NCBI GenBank assembly: GCA_947579665.1
Contig: CANPUZ010000048.1
Span: 1 to 64,000, forward strand
Direction of reading: 5' to 3'
Length of the DNA: 64,000 nt
From: Sympetrum striolatum
Lineage: Eukaryota; Arthropoda; Insecta; Odonata; Libellulidae
The position numbers and the translations under genes were made by a program. The stretch's first letter is position 1, and every line of letters starts with the position of its first letter. Of this stretch, positions 47,530 through 57,350 are shown piece after piece. The notes under the pieces were generated by a model. The model ran no database searches. It saw only the letters and a program-made list of their open reading frames with translations, and was not told the origin of the DNA.

Positions 47530-47680
47530 CACGCATCGTAGCGCTCGTCGCGGCCCAAAACGCGACGTCCAAGATAAACGTCAGTTTCGAGGACATGCCC
47601 GCGAGTGTCTACGTCATCGCGCATGCGCACAAGCTCCCGCTGGGGCCCACAATCATCGTCGCCTCGCAGAGCGCTGAAAT
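47530..47680 (+). CDS. Candidate protein-coding segment (exon or captured fragment)
   Basis: Within frame 47412-47891, the ~45 codons covering VALVAAQNATSKINVSFEDM and PASVYVIAHAHKLPLG have about 85% G or C at the third position. Other codon positions are much more balanced, and the flanks are AT-rich. That contrast is what a real exon looks like. I do not recognise the protein. Splice signals are weak: a possible acceptor GGTTGGTTAG ends at 47516, and no GT donor lies near the GC drop at ~47680. It may therefore be a fragment carried in by a transposon. The frame past 47680 is AT-rich and probably chance. Confidence 0.35.
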
Positions 47681-48032
47681 AAAAAAAAAACGGGAATTGG
47701 ACCAAAGATGGTATTCTATGACAATTGAAACTTCCCATAGTCATTGCAAAAGGATCGAATTTAATGTTTCCGTTTGTCGTATTTTAATATTGCCAGGCAA
47801 CGAAAAGATACAGGGCGTCAAACTTGAGAAATTTTCACAGGAAATCAGTCTCGGATTTTTCGCAGAAATATTCAACTTTGTTGACTTTTAGAGAATTTCA
47901 CGAAAAACTATTGGAAAAAATAACGACGCAGTAATCTATAATTACTTTTCGTCTTTCGATGCAATGAATTTTTTGCACCAAAAGATAAGTATTTGCTCAT
48001 TTGAAGCAACAAAATCGTGGACGCCATTTTGG
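47681..48032. other. No recognised feature
   Basis: AT-rich flank between the GC-rich segment and a family A copy. Confidence 0.4.
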
Positions 48033-49054
48033 GCCGAATTTTAAGATGTAAATATTTATCTACGAAAGTATTTTCGAGCTCTATACTCCATCTAAACTTG
48101 GAAGATGAGTGATTAATTTATATATTATTATCTTTTACATCACAAACATTATAAATAATGTTTATTGGGATATGTTCCAAGAAAAACGTTAAAATTGGCT
48201 TTTCGCCCAAAGCGCCCACAGAGTACATAATCAGAAACTTCAGGTTTATCAGTACTTCATGAATAACTCCTACACAATCAGTGATACAAAAATATGTTAA
48301 ATACAAAAGTTATAGTACATATTATTTTATAAAACTTTTATGAATAATAGTATATACCTAAATATCAGCTTAATGGAGATATTTTGTAAAAACGGAAACG
48401 AGCTTCGAAAAGTAAAGTACAACTTCCGGTAAACCTATTTACTCCAAAAACAAATCAACTCTAACGACATCAACCAAAGTGCTACAAATGAAATTTGGTG
48501 TTGATACAACGAATAGTTTTCATGTAAGAGCGCCAACAAATTACATAATCAGCTACTTCCGGTTTATCAGTATTTCACGAATACCTCCTAAATAATTAGT
48601 GATACAAAAATATATTAAATACAAAAGTTATAGTACATATTATTTTATAAAACTTTTATAAAAAATAGAATATACCTAAATATCACATTTATGGAGATAT
48701 TTTGCAAAACCGGAAATGAGCTTCGAAGAATAAAGCTCGACTTCCGGTTTACCGATTTACTCCAAAAACTAATCAACTCTGACAGCACACACCATAGTAC
48801 TATGTATGAAGTTTGGTATTGATACGACTGATAGTTTTCACGTTAGAGCGCCCACAATCACACAGACACACACACACACACACACACATACACACACAAA
48901 CACACACACACATACACACAGACATCATTCCGAAAATGGTCAAAACGTGTTCTAGGGACCCCAAAACATGTATTTCCGTTGAAATCTCGAAGTCGATTTT
49001 TTTTTCACGAAAACAATACTTTCTATATACTTCTTATATGGAGAAAGTAAAAAA
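48033..49054 (+). repeat. Family A copy with two internal modules
   Basis: Starts TAAGATGTAAATATTTATC (outer ~40 bases missing). Module starts at ~48210, 48529 and 48846 give a 317-base period. CA-rich microsatellite with AAAC/ACAT interruptions at 48857-48922; terminal hairpin ends at ~49050. Confidence 0.85.
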
Positions 49055-49059
49055 GAGTA

Positions 49060-49247
49060 AAGTCTTGGAAAATTCGAGTTATAGAGGTCGGGATACCGAA
49101 AATTCGACTTATAAAGGTTTTTACGCCCAAAACGTCGTCTGGAAAAAAATCGAGTTATGTACTGTTTTTTCTTCGACTCTATCGAATTCGAATCGATGTT
49201 TTCTCAAGGGCCGGACGTTTTCTTCGAGTTATCGAGGTTCGACTGTA
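49060..49247 (+). mobile_element. 3' end of a pogo/Tigger-like DNA transposon
   Basis: TTCGAGTTATCGAGGTTCGA plus CTG at 49223-49245 is followed by TA (49246-49247), the terminal repeat and target of many pogo-type elements. Subterminal direct repeats TTCGAGTTATAGAGGT (49074) and TTCGACTTATAAAGGT (~49105) support this. The matching left end (CAGTCGAACC...) is not present; it may have been lost at the family A junction. Confidence 0.55.
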
Positions 49248-51008
49248 TTCCATGATGTCATTTCCCCAAAAAAACAGTACATTTTCTTATGATACTATTG
49301 TGACTCCTCTTTTCCATGTCAACCGAAAAATTTCAGAATAAACACCGGAACCTTTCTCTTTACCTCCACTGATCGCATTTAGAAATTTCATTCTCCAAAT
49401 CATTAGGAAAGACCCTAATATAAATAATAGTTTTGAGGATATACTTTAAGAAAAAAATATTAAACGGTTACAATACTTTTTATTTTTGAGTAGTTACGTA
49501 ATCTAATTGCGTATTTTATTTTGCTCAATGTTTACTATCACTGCAGAAAGTGTGTTGTGTATTTTTATATATGATTTAAAATATTATTGATTTTATCGAA
49601 GCTATTTGTTATTCACCAGTAGGTATAGCGTAGTAAATTGAGCAACAAGTCAATTTGCAAAAGAAATGTAAAATGTTGCTCCTGTACTCAATTATGCATT
49701 AAAATATGATTACCCAAAAGTAAAGTTTTACTCTATTCCAAACTAATAGCAGAGAATAAATAATTGCGAAATGTATTCTTCGAACTGAAGATGATATGAA
49801 ATTGTCGTAATTAACAGGGTAATTATTTTAAATCCACGATCTGGGATCATTCTTTGCGCTGATCCAGAAGTTCGAAAACAAAGCGATCGAAGCATTTGAG
49901 ATTCCTAACTACAAAATGATTTAATACACAGCAAGAAAGCTGCGAAAAAAATGATTCTGATGATTCCATGTAACGCAAATGAATCAATTCTGCTCACTAA
50001 ACATCCATTTTCAATAAATATTCATCATTTTTCTATTTTTATCATGTTATTTTGTGTATTTCAAGTATCTTAGTGGTGCGGGACATCGACATACATAGCT
50101 ACAAGTTTTACAGCATTATATTTCTAAAATCGCAATTAATATATCCGCAGAAGAAAAATATCGCCATAAAAATCACAGAAAGAGAAGAAAAAGGAATGAT
50201 TTAGCTAATAATAATAATTAAATGATAAAGGAGTAGATTAATTAATAAGATCTGAAAAATATTAAATGGTAAAATAATCATTTCAATTTGCAGCTTGACC
50301 AAAAATCAATGTAACTAAATATTTTATCCTATGAATTTCGAAAGTTTACAAATTCATAAATTCTCTCTCTACGGTACAATTTCGAATGCGATTTCTCAAT
50401 GTCTGGCGAATGAAAAGATGACTGAACAACGCATTTGTCGAAGTAAAGACTGTCATCGACAAATTGCAATTCGAAATAGGTCAGGCGGTAGATATTTCTG
50501 AATGAGGCTGCGATAACACCGGCATAAATAATCACGATCAATCGAGGAATTGGCGGTCATTTGCCTGGATGCGAAATTAGCATCCTTTTTCTGTACGCAA
50601 AGGCTCTGTAAAATAGATAACGAGTCATGCAATGCACTCTGCTATTATCTTCGCTGAAGTGCGTTGCTAAGGTAAATGGCCAAACTGTTTTCGCCCCACC
50701 TATACTGGAGGGCTGAATTCGTCTTTCATATATAGCAGCGTAATTTGAACAGAATATCTATTTACTTTGGAACCTGGGGAAACACTCCTGCTTAAGACGG
50801 ATACTCTAAATACCCCAAGGATACTCTAAGCACAGTAAATAAAAAAAAAAACAAAGTGAAAAATATCAACATGACTGGGACTCTGTTCGCGACCTTCTAC
50901 TATCCATTAGCACCGCCAATTACACCCTTTTGACGGAATGCAAACCACCGCCAGAAATCCTCACGGAGGACTCACTAAGAGGAATTCCAATAGAAGGAAA
51001 TAACATGG
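49248..51008. other. No recognised feature
   Basis: AT-rich with a GC-richer patch at 50870-51000 leading into the LINE fragment. The 70-codon minus frame at 50329 is unassigned. Confidence 0.4.
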
Positions 51009-51038
51009 ATGAGTGAAGGGTTGATCTTTGCATATATT

Positions 51039-51359
51039 TGGGATTTAGAAATAGTACAACGAAAGGCGATGCGATTCGTAAAGAATTGCTACGATAAAAC
51101 AGCGAGTGTCACTCAGATGTTACAGGACGCGGGATGGGAATCATTAGAAGATAGAAGAAAAATTCAAAGGATACATTTATTAAATAAGTTCAGAGAAATT
51201 ACGTTCTCCGATGATGTAACCGAAATAATGCCACCCCCCTGTTATATGGGCCGTTTTCATACTACCAGAAAGATTAGGGAAATAGATGCTACAACGAATC
51301 GTTTAAAAAATTCATTTTTTCCGCGAAGTATACGCGAAAGCAACCGTTTAGGAAAATAG
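51039..51359 (+). pseudogene. Non-LTR retrotransposon ORF2 C-terminus
   Basis: Open frame to a TAG at 51359, with DLEIVQRKAMRFVKNCYDKT then SVTQMLQDAGWESLEDRRK. This is the C-terminal region after the RT domain in CR1/Jockey-type LINEs, where LE-VQR-A-RFV, SVT-ML--LGW-SLE-RR are strongly conserved. The end PRSIRESNRLGK matches the usual '--RTIREWN-L' close. The RT palm and endonuclease are absent, so this is a 5'-truncated copy as usual for LINEs. The frame upstream to 51009 is not LINE sequence. Confidence 0.85.
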
Positions 51360-51430
51360 AGTCAAGGTTCTTGCACCCCCTGCCACACGCCGAAAGGCGG
51401 CTTGCAGGGTTCTTACATAGACATAGACCT
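51360..51430 (+). mobile_element. 3' UTR and tail of the LINE fragment
   Basis: CCTGC-CACA-CGCC-GAAA-GGCG-GCTT-GCAGG (about 51379-51407) is a stem-loop. It is followed by ACATAGACATAGAC, a short-unit tail in place of poly-A. This is typical of CR1-type 3' ends, where the stem-loop is thought to be recognised by the RT. Confidence 0.65.
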
Positions 51431-52669
51431 AAGTGAAAAAAAAGCATTTACATAAACCTTGGCTCGAGTCCCTGTCATGCCGATAATCTTCGATTTGTTT
51501 CTCATTGAGCTTAGAGAGCACACCTCAATTTGCAAAGATTGACACATGGTCTTCAACATCCATCTTTGATCAAAATACAAAATGATGTACTAACCAAAAT
51601 TAGTTTACAGGTGAGTCGTTGAGCAGGAAAGCGATGATAGGCACATGGTCCAGAGGCTATGAATAGATGATTTTTGAATTGGTTCGAGTCCTTGCTACGG
51701 CACATTTTCTTCTTCTCCACCTACAGTCCGATTTGACATTGGACCAGCGCATATTGCACATTGGAATACGTGCGGTAAAATAGTACATCCAAGGAACATC
51801 CACACGGGAGATGAGCAATTACGATACGCTAAAACAATAAGGTCTGGATGCGTTTCAATGTAAAAATACATTGCGATAGAACGACCACAACCGTGAACGA
51901 GCTGACGCGGTGCAATGCTCAGGCACTTTCACTGCAATACGGCTAAGAGGAATTCAACACACTTTGGTTCGTGATTCCTATGTTTCTTCAATGCACTCCC
52001 GTATTACACGCGAACACTTGCAGTCGTTAAGGGCACGTAAAGCGCGGCGTGCTTCCCACTTCGGGCTCTGAACTGGAGAGCCAAGGAAGCGCCTCTGCAC
52101 AGCGCTGCCAAGTTAACTTCGCTTACGAGAAGGCGGCGATGCAGCTCTGATTGTAATACAACCAGAATCGTATCCTCTCATCAATTGACATAATAAGTTC
52201 TTCCTCAGCACCAAATTCGGAAAAGGTAGAATATTTAGCATAAAAATGATCGAATAAATATTGTCAGAGAAGTAAATATGCGAACATTTGTTAGAAATAT
52301 CAGAGTCCACATTTACAATCTATAGCTAACATAATAAACTTTCGCAGAGTCAAAGGCTTCATGTTTTTCAATATTTTCAATAGGGTATAGGATAGATATG
52401 GAGCGTGAATAGCCTGAACTTTTGTCAGAAAAGTTTAATCATCGCGAATCCTAATTTCATGGCAGATTGTGCAAACCTATTACTAAAATCGAATAATTAA
52501 ATGGTCCTCTACATAAAAAAACGTTCAAATTTTTCTAAGCAGCTGGCAGCGATGGCAACAAGGCAAAAACAATCAACAAAGGCAAGTTTTACATCAAAAG
52601 TTCCGATATTCGTCAATTGATGACAGTGGAGTTATACAACAGTAGTTCGATTACAAAAGCTATCGCCAA
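51431..52669. other. No recognised feature
   Basis: Two B-box-like motifs (GGCTCGAGTCCC at ~51464 and GGTTCGAGTCC at ~51681) lie ~217 bases apart in partly similar surroundings (CACATGGTC). They may be decayed SINEs; no A box was found. The rest is unassigned. Confidence 0.3.
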
Positions 52670-52803
52670 TTTTTACTTTCTCCATATACGAAGTATAGAG
52701 AAAGTATTGTTTTCATGAAAAAATTCGACTTCGAGATTTCAACGGAAATACATGTTTTGGGGTCCCTCGAACACGTTTTGACTATTTTCGGAATGATGTC
52801 TGT

Positions 52804-52862
<59 letters not shown>

Positions 52863-53612
52863 TGTATGTGTGTGTGTGTTAGTGGGCGCTCTATCGTGAA
52901 AACTATTGGTCGTATTAATACCAAACTTCGTATATAGTACTGTGGTGTGTGCTGTCAGAGTTGATTAGTTTTTGGAGTAAATCGGTAGTCCGGAAGTCGA
53001 GCTTCATTCATTATAGCTCATTTCCGGTTTTCAAAATATCTCCATAAATATGATATATACGTGCATTGGATTACTTATAAAAGTTTTAGATAATGTAATT
53101 TACTATAACTTTTGTATTTAACATATTTTTATATCACCGGTTGATTAGGAGTTATTCGTGAAATACCGATAAACCGGAAGTAGCTTTTATGTACTTTGTG
53201 GGCGCTCTAACATGAAAACCATTCATTGTATCAACACCAAATTTCATATATAGTACTTTATTTAGTTTCTTAAGAGTTGATTAGTTTTTGGAGTAAATCA
53301 GGTCAACCGGAAGTCGAGCTGTATTCTTCAAAGCTCATTTCCGGTTTTCAAAATATCTCCATAAATATGATATTTAGGTATATACTATTATTTATAAAAG
53401 TTTTAGTAAATAAAATTTACTATAACTTTTGATTGAAACATATTTTTGTATCACTGATTGTGTAGGAGTTATTCATGAAATACTGATTAACCGGAAGTTA
53501 CTGATTATGCACTTTGTGGGCGCTCTGGGCTCTATGGGCGAAATGCCAATTTCATCGTTTTTCATCGATCATGTCCCGTAAAACATTATTATTCATGTTT
53601 TTGGTGTCAAAG

Positions 53613-53699
<87 letters not shown>

Positions 53700-53810
53700 C
53701 ACTCATATTCCAAGTTTAGATGGAATATAGAGTTCGAAATTACTGCGGTAGATAAATATTTACATCTTATATGTATGGAGAAAGTCATGTGCTGGCCACA
53801 CTAGATTTTT
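52670..53810 (-). repeat. Family A, complete reverse copy with two microsatellites
   Basis: From the hairpin end (ACTTTCTCCATATACGAAGT at 52674) through (TG)n at 52801-52880 and two internal modules. It then continues through GCCAATTTCATCGTTTTTCA and an (AT)~40 tract at 53616-53695 to GTGCTGGCCACACTAGATTT at 53810. The AT tract sits where other copies have a short ATATAT stretch, so it expanded inside the element. Confidence 0.85.
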
Positions 53811-54329
53811 TATTTACATTACATGTAATTTTAGTCTAATAATAAGTTTGCATTTTTATCTTATTTTGAGCTTCGAATCAATCGTTTTCCTCTAAAATAT
53901 CGTTTTACTTAGAAAACGGAAAAATTTTAAGAGAAATGAGAAACGACAGCACTTATAAGCATTAATAATATTAGCATGACCTTCGTCAAACAAAAACATT
54001 TCCTTATTCTCTCTATCTATTAAATGTAATTCCTTCTCCGGATTCATTCATATATATATACACAGATAACCAGATACCCAGTTAGAATACGAATTCACAG
54101 ACTAAACCACAAACGTCATCGACTTGAAATTTTTACCACGTATTGGCTATAACATGTAATCGCCAGAAAAATTGTGATTTTGACTCTCAGTGTCATGGGT
54201 TCGATTCCAGAGGGCCCCAAAGTCGATTTTTTCCATTTAAATGCATTGCTTTGATATTCCGTAATTAAAAAAAAAATACTTCCCGGACAGGTAGGGAATC
54301 AAAACTCTAGGAGCCTATATATATGGTCA
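53811..54329. other. No recognised feature
   Basis: AT-rich. GTCATGGGTTCGATTCCAGA at ~54192 is B-box-like and may be a decayed outlier of the tandem array that follows. Confidence 0.4.
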
Positions 54330-55385
54330 TGATCTATGGAAAACATAAAGGAACATTTCCTGGGTTCGATGCTAGGACGATGCAAATATCTGCCTTTTAA
54401 AACGCATGGGAGTAGTTTTTCATTATTTTATTTGAAGCACTTATCGAAATGATAGGAAGTTCGTGCTCGGCTAGAACATGCATGGTAAGAATTGGTTCAG
54501 AAATAATTTTTTTAAGACCGTACTACTCTTGGGTTCGATGCCAGAGCACAATAACTTTTCACTTATAAAGAATATGAGGGAAAAGTAAGACGTCGTTTGA
54601 GGAATTTGCAGCCAATAAATCTGCTTGAATTTCCACACATAGTTAGAAATGGTGATCATCTATTTTTTTTAATAGGAAGTATCACCAGAAAGACCCGGGT
54701 TCGATTCCGGGCAGTAAATATGTCTCCCGTTTAAATACATTGAGTTAATTTTCATTATTTTTTTTGAAGCACTTATCGAAATGATAGGAAGTTAGTGCTT
54801 GGCTAGAACATGTATGGTAAGAATTGGTTCAGAAATAATTTTTTTAAGACCGTACTACTCTTGGGTTCGATGCCAGAGCACAATAACTTTTCTCTCATAA
54901 GGAATATATGGGAAAAGTAGGACGTTGTTTCAGGCAGTTGCAACCAATATTTCTGCTTGAATTTACATACATAGTTAGAGATGATGATTTTCTGTTGTGC
55001 TGTATAGAAAGTATTACCAGAAAGACCCGGGTTCGAAGCCAGGTGGTAAATATATCTCCCATTTAAAATACATTGTGGTAGTTCTCATTATTTATTTTGA
55101 TGCATTTATCGATATAATATGAAGTTGTTCCTTAGATAGAGGATGAATATAAATACTTGGTTTAAGAAGAATAATTAGATAAAACCATGATGTTCCTGGG
55201 TTTGATGCCAGAGCACATTAAAATTTCTCACATAAGGAATATAAGGGAAAAGTAGGACGTCGTTTGAGGCAGTCGCAGCCAATATTTCCGCTAGAATTTT
55301 CACACATAGTTAGAGATGGTAATCTTTTGTTTTGCTGCATAGTAGGTTAACCAGGAAGACCCGGGTTCGATGCCAGACGATTAAA
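54330..55385 (+). repeat. 332-base tandem repeat array
   Basis: Units start at CATTATT near 54421, 54753 and 55086 (periods 332 and 333), preceded by a partial unit from ~54345. Each unit holds TTATCGAAATGATAGGAAGT, a GGGTTCGATGCCAGAGCACA box, AAAAGTAGGACGTCGTTTGA, CACACATAGTTAGAGATGGT and a second AGACCCGGGTTCGATKCC box. The two boxes resemble Pol III B boxes, but no A box or tRNA fold was found. The third unit is the most diverged. Confidence 0.88.
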
Positions 55386-55463
55386 TTGCAGCGAATTTTA
55401 AGTTTATTTTCAATCCTTTTTTTTCTAAACCATCGTAATGAAATTCCCAATTCCATATTTATT

Positions 55464-55504
55464 TTTAGCGACCGGTTTTGTCAACGAGTTGACATCTTCA
55501 GGTA
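55464..55504 (-). ncRNA. Hammerhead-like motif, minus copy (decayed)
   Basis: Minus strand: CUGAAGA, U, GUCAAC-UC-GUUGAC, then AAAA where GAAA is expected, then CCGGUC|GC. The G12 equivalent is A, so cleavage is unlikely. Confidence 0.6.
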
Positions 55505-55970
55505 CATGTACAGAAATTTCCGGAAATATATATGAGAGAGGAAAACGGGGGGGTTAGGAGGATGGAGAAGAGGGGGAGTTAGAGGGAAACAAAGTACGGA
55601 AAGGAGTGGGGAGGGGTTAGGAAACAAATATTCGTTTGTAAGCATATCTTTCTTTCTGCTGGTTATCTCGATGATTTCGAGGGCGTCGAGGCGGCGTCCT
55701 TTCGACTCTCGATGAAGGAGTTGAGGCTGAAAGACGCTGCTGTGGCTCTGGTCGTTGAGATGGTCTGCGAAGGCCGAGCCTGGACCCCCGGTGCGTAGGC
55801 AACGCTTATGTTCCGAAATCCTAGTCTTAAGGGCCCTTCCGGTCTGTCCCAGAAATGGTTGCTAAGAAAGGGAGTCTTCTCCAAGAGACAGGAGAGGGAG
55901 TTGATTCGGACAAAGAGGGGGTGATCCTTTTGGAAGCTATTTTCTTAAGTTTACGATTCAGGACGTCAAA
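55505..55970 (-). pseudogene. PLE protein remnant: linker and GIY-YIG endonuclease with internal deletion
   Basis: Read on the minus strand from 55970, one frame gives LNRKLKKIASKRITPS and SWRRLPFLATI. These match the post-RT linker of the intact PLE (LLKRKMKILAQKE, QWRRLPYLGPL). A different frame, from ~55858, then gives FLGQTGRALKTRISEHKR, FADHLNDQSHSSVFQPQLLH and LDALEIIEI. These match the nuclease from its second motif onward (YIGQTGRNFKTRIKEHK, FAKHLLDNNHTSSF, DVLEQIEIL). About 80 residues, including the first GVY motif, are missing between them and the frame changes, so it is inactive. The nuclease frame stays open to a TGA inside the tail's hammerhead-like motif. It is GC-richer than its surroundings. 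Confidence 0.82.
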
Positions 55971-55971
55971 G

Positions 55972-56014
55972 ATGCCTGAAGATGTCAACTCGTTGACGAA
56001 ACCGGTCGCTCAAA
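55972..56014 (+). ncRNA. Hammerhead-like motif, plus copy (core intact)
   Basis: CUGAAGA (55976-55982), U, stem II GUCAAC-UC-GUUGAC, GAAA, short stem III around CCGG, C at 56007 as cleavage residue. The canonical C3 is present. The extra U after A9 is shared with the array motif, suggesting that the insertion is a feature of these PLE variants rather than damage. Stem I is weak. Confidence 0.68.
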
Positions 56015-56062
56015 ATAAATTTGTGGAAGTTACTAAGTGTTTCATTTACGATGGTTTATACT

Positions 56063-56529
56063 GAATTCCACCAAGTGAGGATTGAACATATTAATTATAC
56101 TTTTTTTTCTTTTTAGGACCGTGCCGAGATGATGCCGATATGAAATTAGCGTTGTCGATCTGCTTGCAGTATGCAAGCTAAATTTTACTCGTATCTTATA
56201 CATAGGTATATCCGGAGAAACGTCTATGATTTATAGATACTAATTTTCGATCAGGAGCTCCGAGAATTTCGATAGAATAAACGAAGATTTCGCGTTATTT
56301 TAGGTTGTAAAAATCTCATGGCCAAACAGTTTCTCCCACAAGAGCCTCACAGAATAAGTCCTAATAGATATCAAAAGCCAGGATCACAATTGAGTACACA
56401 GCGGCGTGAGACTCATCGAGAACGATATCCAATCAAGACCGTAAAATATACCAAAGTCGACATGAAGATCAATAACTAGGAGCGTAATGAATAGCAACGA
56501 ATAAAAGCAGGCAAAAGACTGTATCAATT
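56063..56529. other. No recognised feature
   Basis: No family or frame recognised. Confidence 0.4.
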
Positions 56530-56888
56530 GAAACGTTCGCGGAATGCATTGTTGGGAAAGCTTGGTTACGCCTCGAATCCCAACAATGGCTCATAAATTG
56601 TAATACTCGCGAGGGATATTGTTGTTGAGTTCGCCTAGTAACGAGGGGGAAGGGGGATTTCTTCTTACCGCCATGAGAGTGCCTAAGCGATGCCAACTAG
56701 GAAAACGTTTGAATGCATTAATATCACCAATTCGAGTTACACTGACTCGTCCGTTAAAACGGAAAATCTCCGACTAACTGTGTTTTAAATCCAATCTCAA
56801 GTATGTTGCAGTGAAGATAGCTCAATATAATATTCGTGAGAAACAGCTAATAAATTGAAGAAGTTTTTTAAGGTAGTCACCAAAAATA
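56530..56888 (-). repeat. Dispersed repeat family E, copy 2
   Basis: Reverse complement aligns end to end with 8078-8443. Shared blocks include GGCATCGCTTAGGCACTCTC, CTCGTTACTAGGCGAA, AACAACAATATCCCTCGCGA, GAGCCATTGTTGGGA and CCCAACAATGCAT. The 75-codon minus frame is not conserved in the other copy. Confidence 0.78.
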
Positions 56889-57350
56889 TTTGCGACTCTT
56901 TTTAAATTGGCCTGGAATCCCACGGCGGGCGGGGGCGACGGGTCGCCGCGGCCTCATTTGATCCTCTATGGCCGGTGGACTATCATAAACATCGTCAATC
57001 ATTTCTTGCGTCCTCTCTGAGACGGGCGCATTTGTACTGTTCCGCGGCACAACGATTGCGACACCCACTTTTTAGATGAAGTACTTCGACCGGCAATATC
57101 TAAATTTCGGACACATACGACAGATTGTAGAAATCCCCATTGAATTGGGACATTCATTTTCATTGTATTTGACTTGTTTTGACTGTTTGTTTTCCCCTTG
57201 CTGCCGGCAGAATTAACCGGCGGGGCTTTCTGAAATAACTCTTTCGGTGCAATTGAATTGTCGGGAGAGTCAACGACTTCGGTGTAACATTTCGAACATA
57301 AAGGTGCTTCGTTTGATGGCCTTCATTTCTTAAAATTACAGAGGTGGGAG
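56889..57350 (-). pseudogene. Coding-like remnant, possible A20-type zinc finger at its start
   Basis: On the minus strand near 57345-57280, RPSNEAPLCSKCYTEVV resembles the second half of an A20 zinc finger of the ZFAND family, in which PSNEGLCSKCYKE-like sequence follows a CxxxCGFYGNP stretch. Only one upstream Cys is present, and a stop codon precedes it. The frame then stays open for ~85 codons (KELFQKAPPVNSAG, IQWGFLQSVVCVRN) without the AN1 finger expected downstream. A second frame at 56877-57068 is GC-rich with RPRRPVAPARRG. Either a decayed retrocopy or coincidence; the match is short. Confidence 0.25.

Larger units (their letters stand above)
55415..56062 (-). mobile_element. Remnant of a second PLE lineage with inverted hammerhead-bearing ends
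   Basis: A minus-strand PLE fragment lies between two inverted ~85-base copies of a PLE tail (55420-55504 and 55972-56060). Both tails share CTGAAGATGTCAACTCGTTG, an ACCGGTCGCT core, AAAATAAAT and TACGATGGTTTA. Inverted partial copies at the 5' end are a known PLE arrangement. The protein part is described separately. This lineage is clearly different in sequence from the array at 1-7829. Confidence 0.8.

Noticed and set aside
53616..53695. AT tract as a separate regulatory feature
   Set aside because: It is an expansion within a family A copy at a place where other copies have a short AT stretch.
54330..55385. CRISPR-like array
   Set aside because: Units are 332 bases with diverged bodies and no short identical repeats with unique spacers; eukaryotic context.
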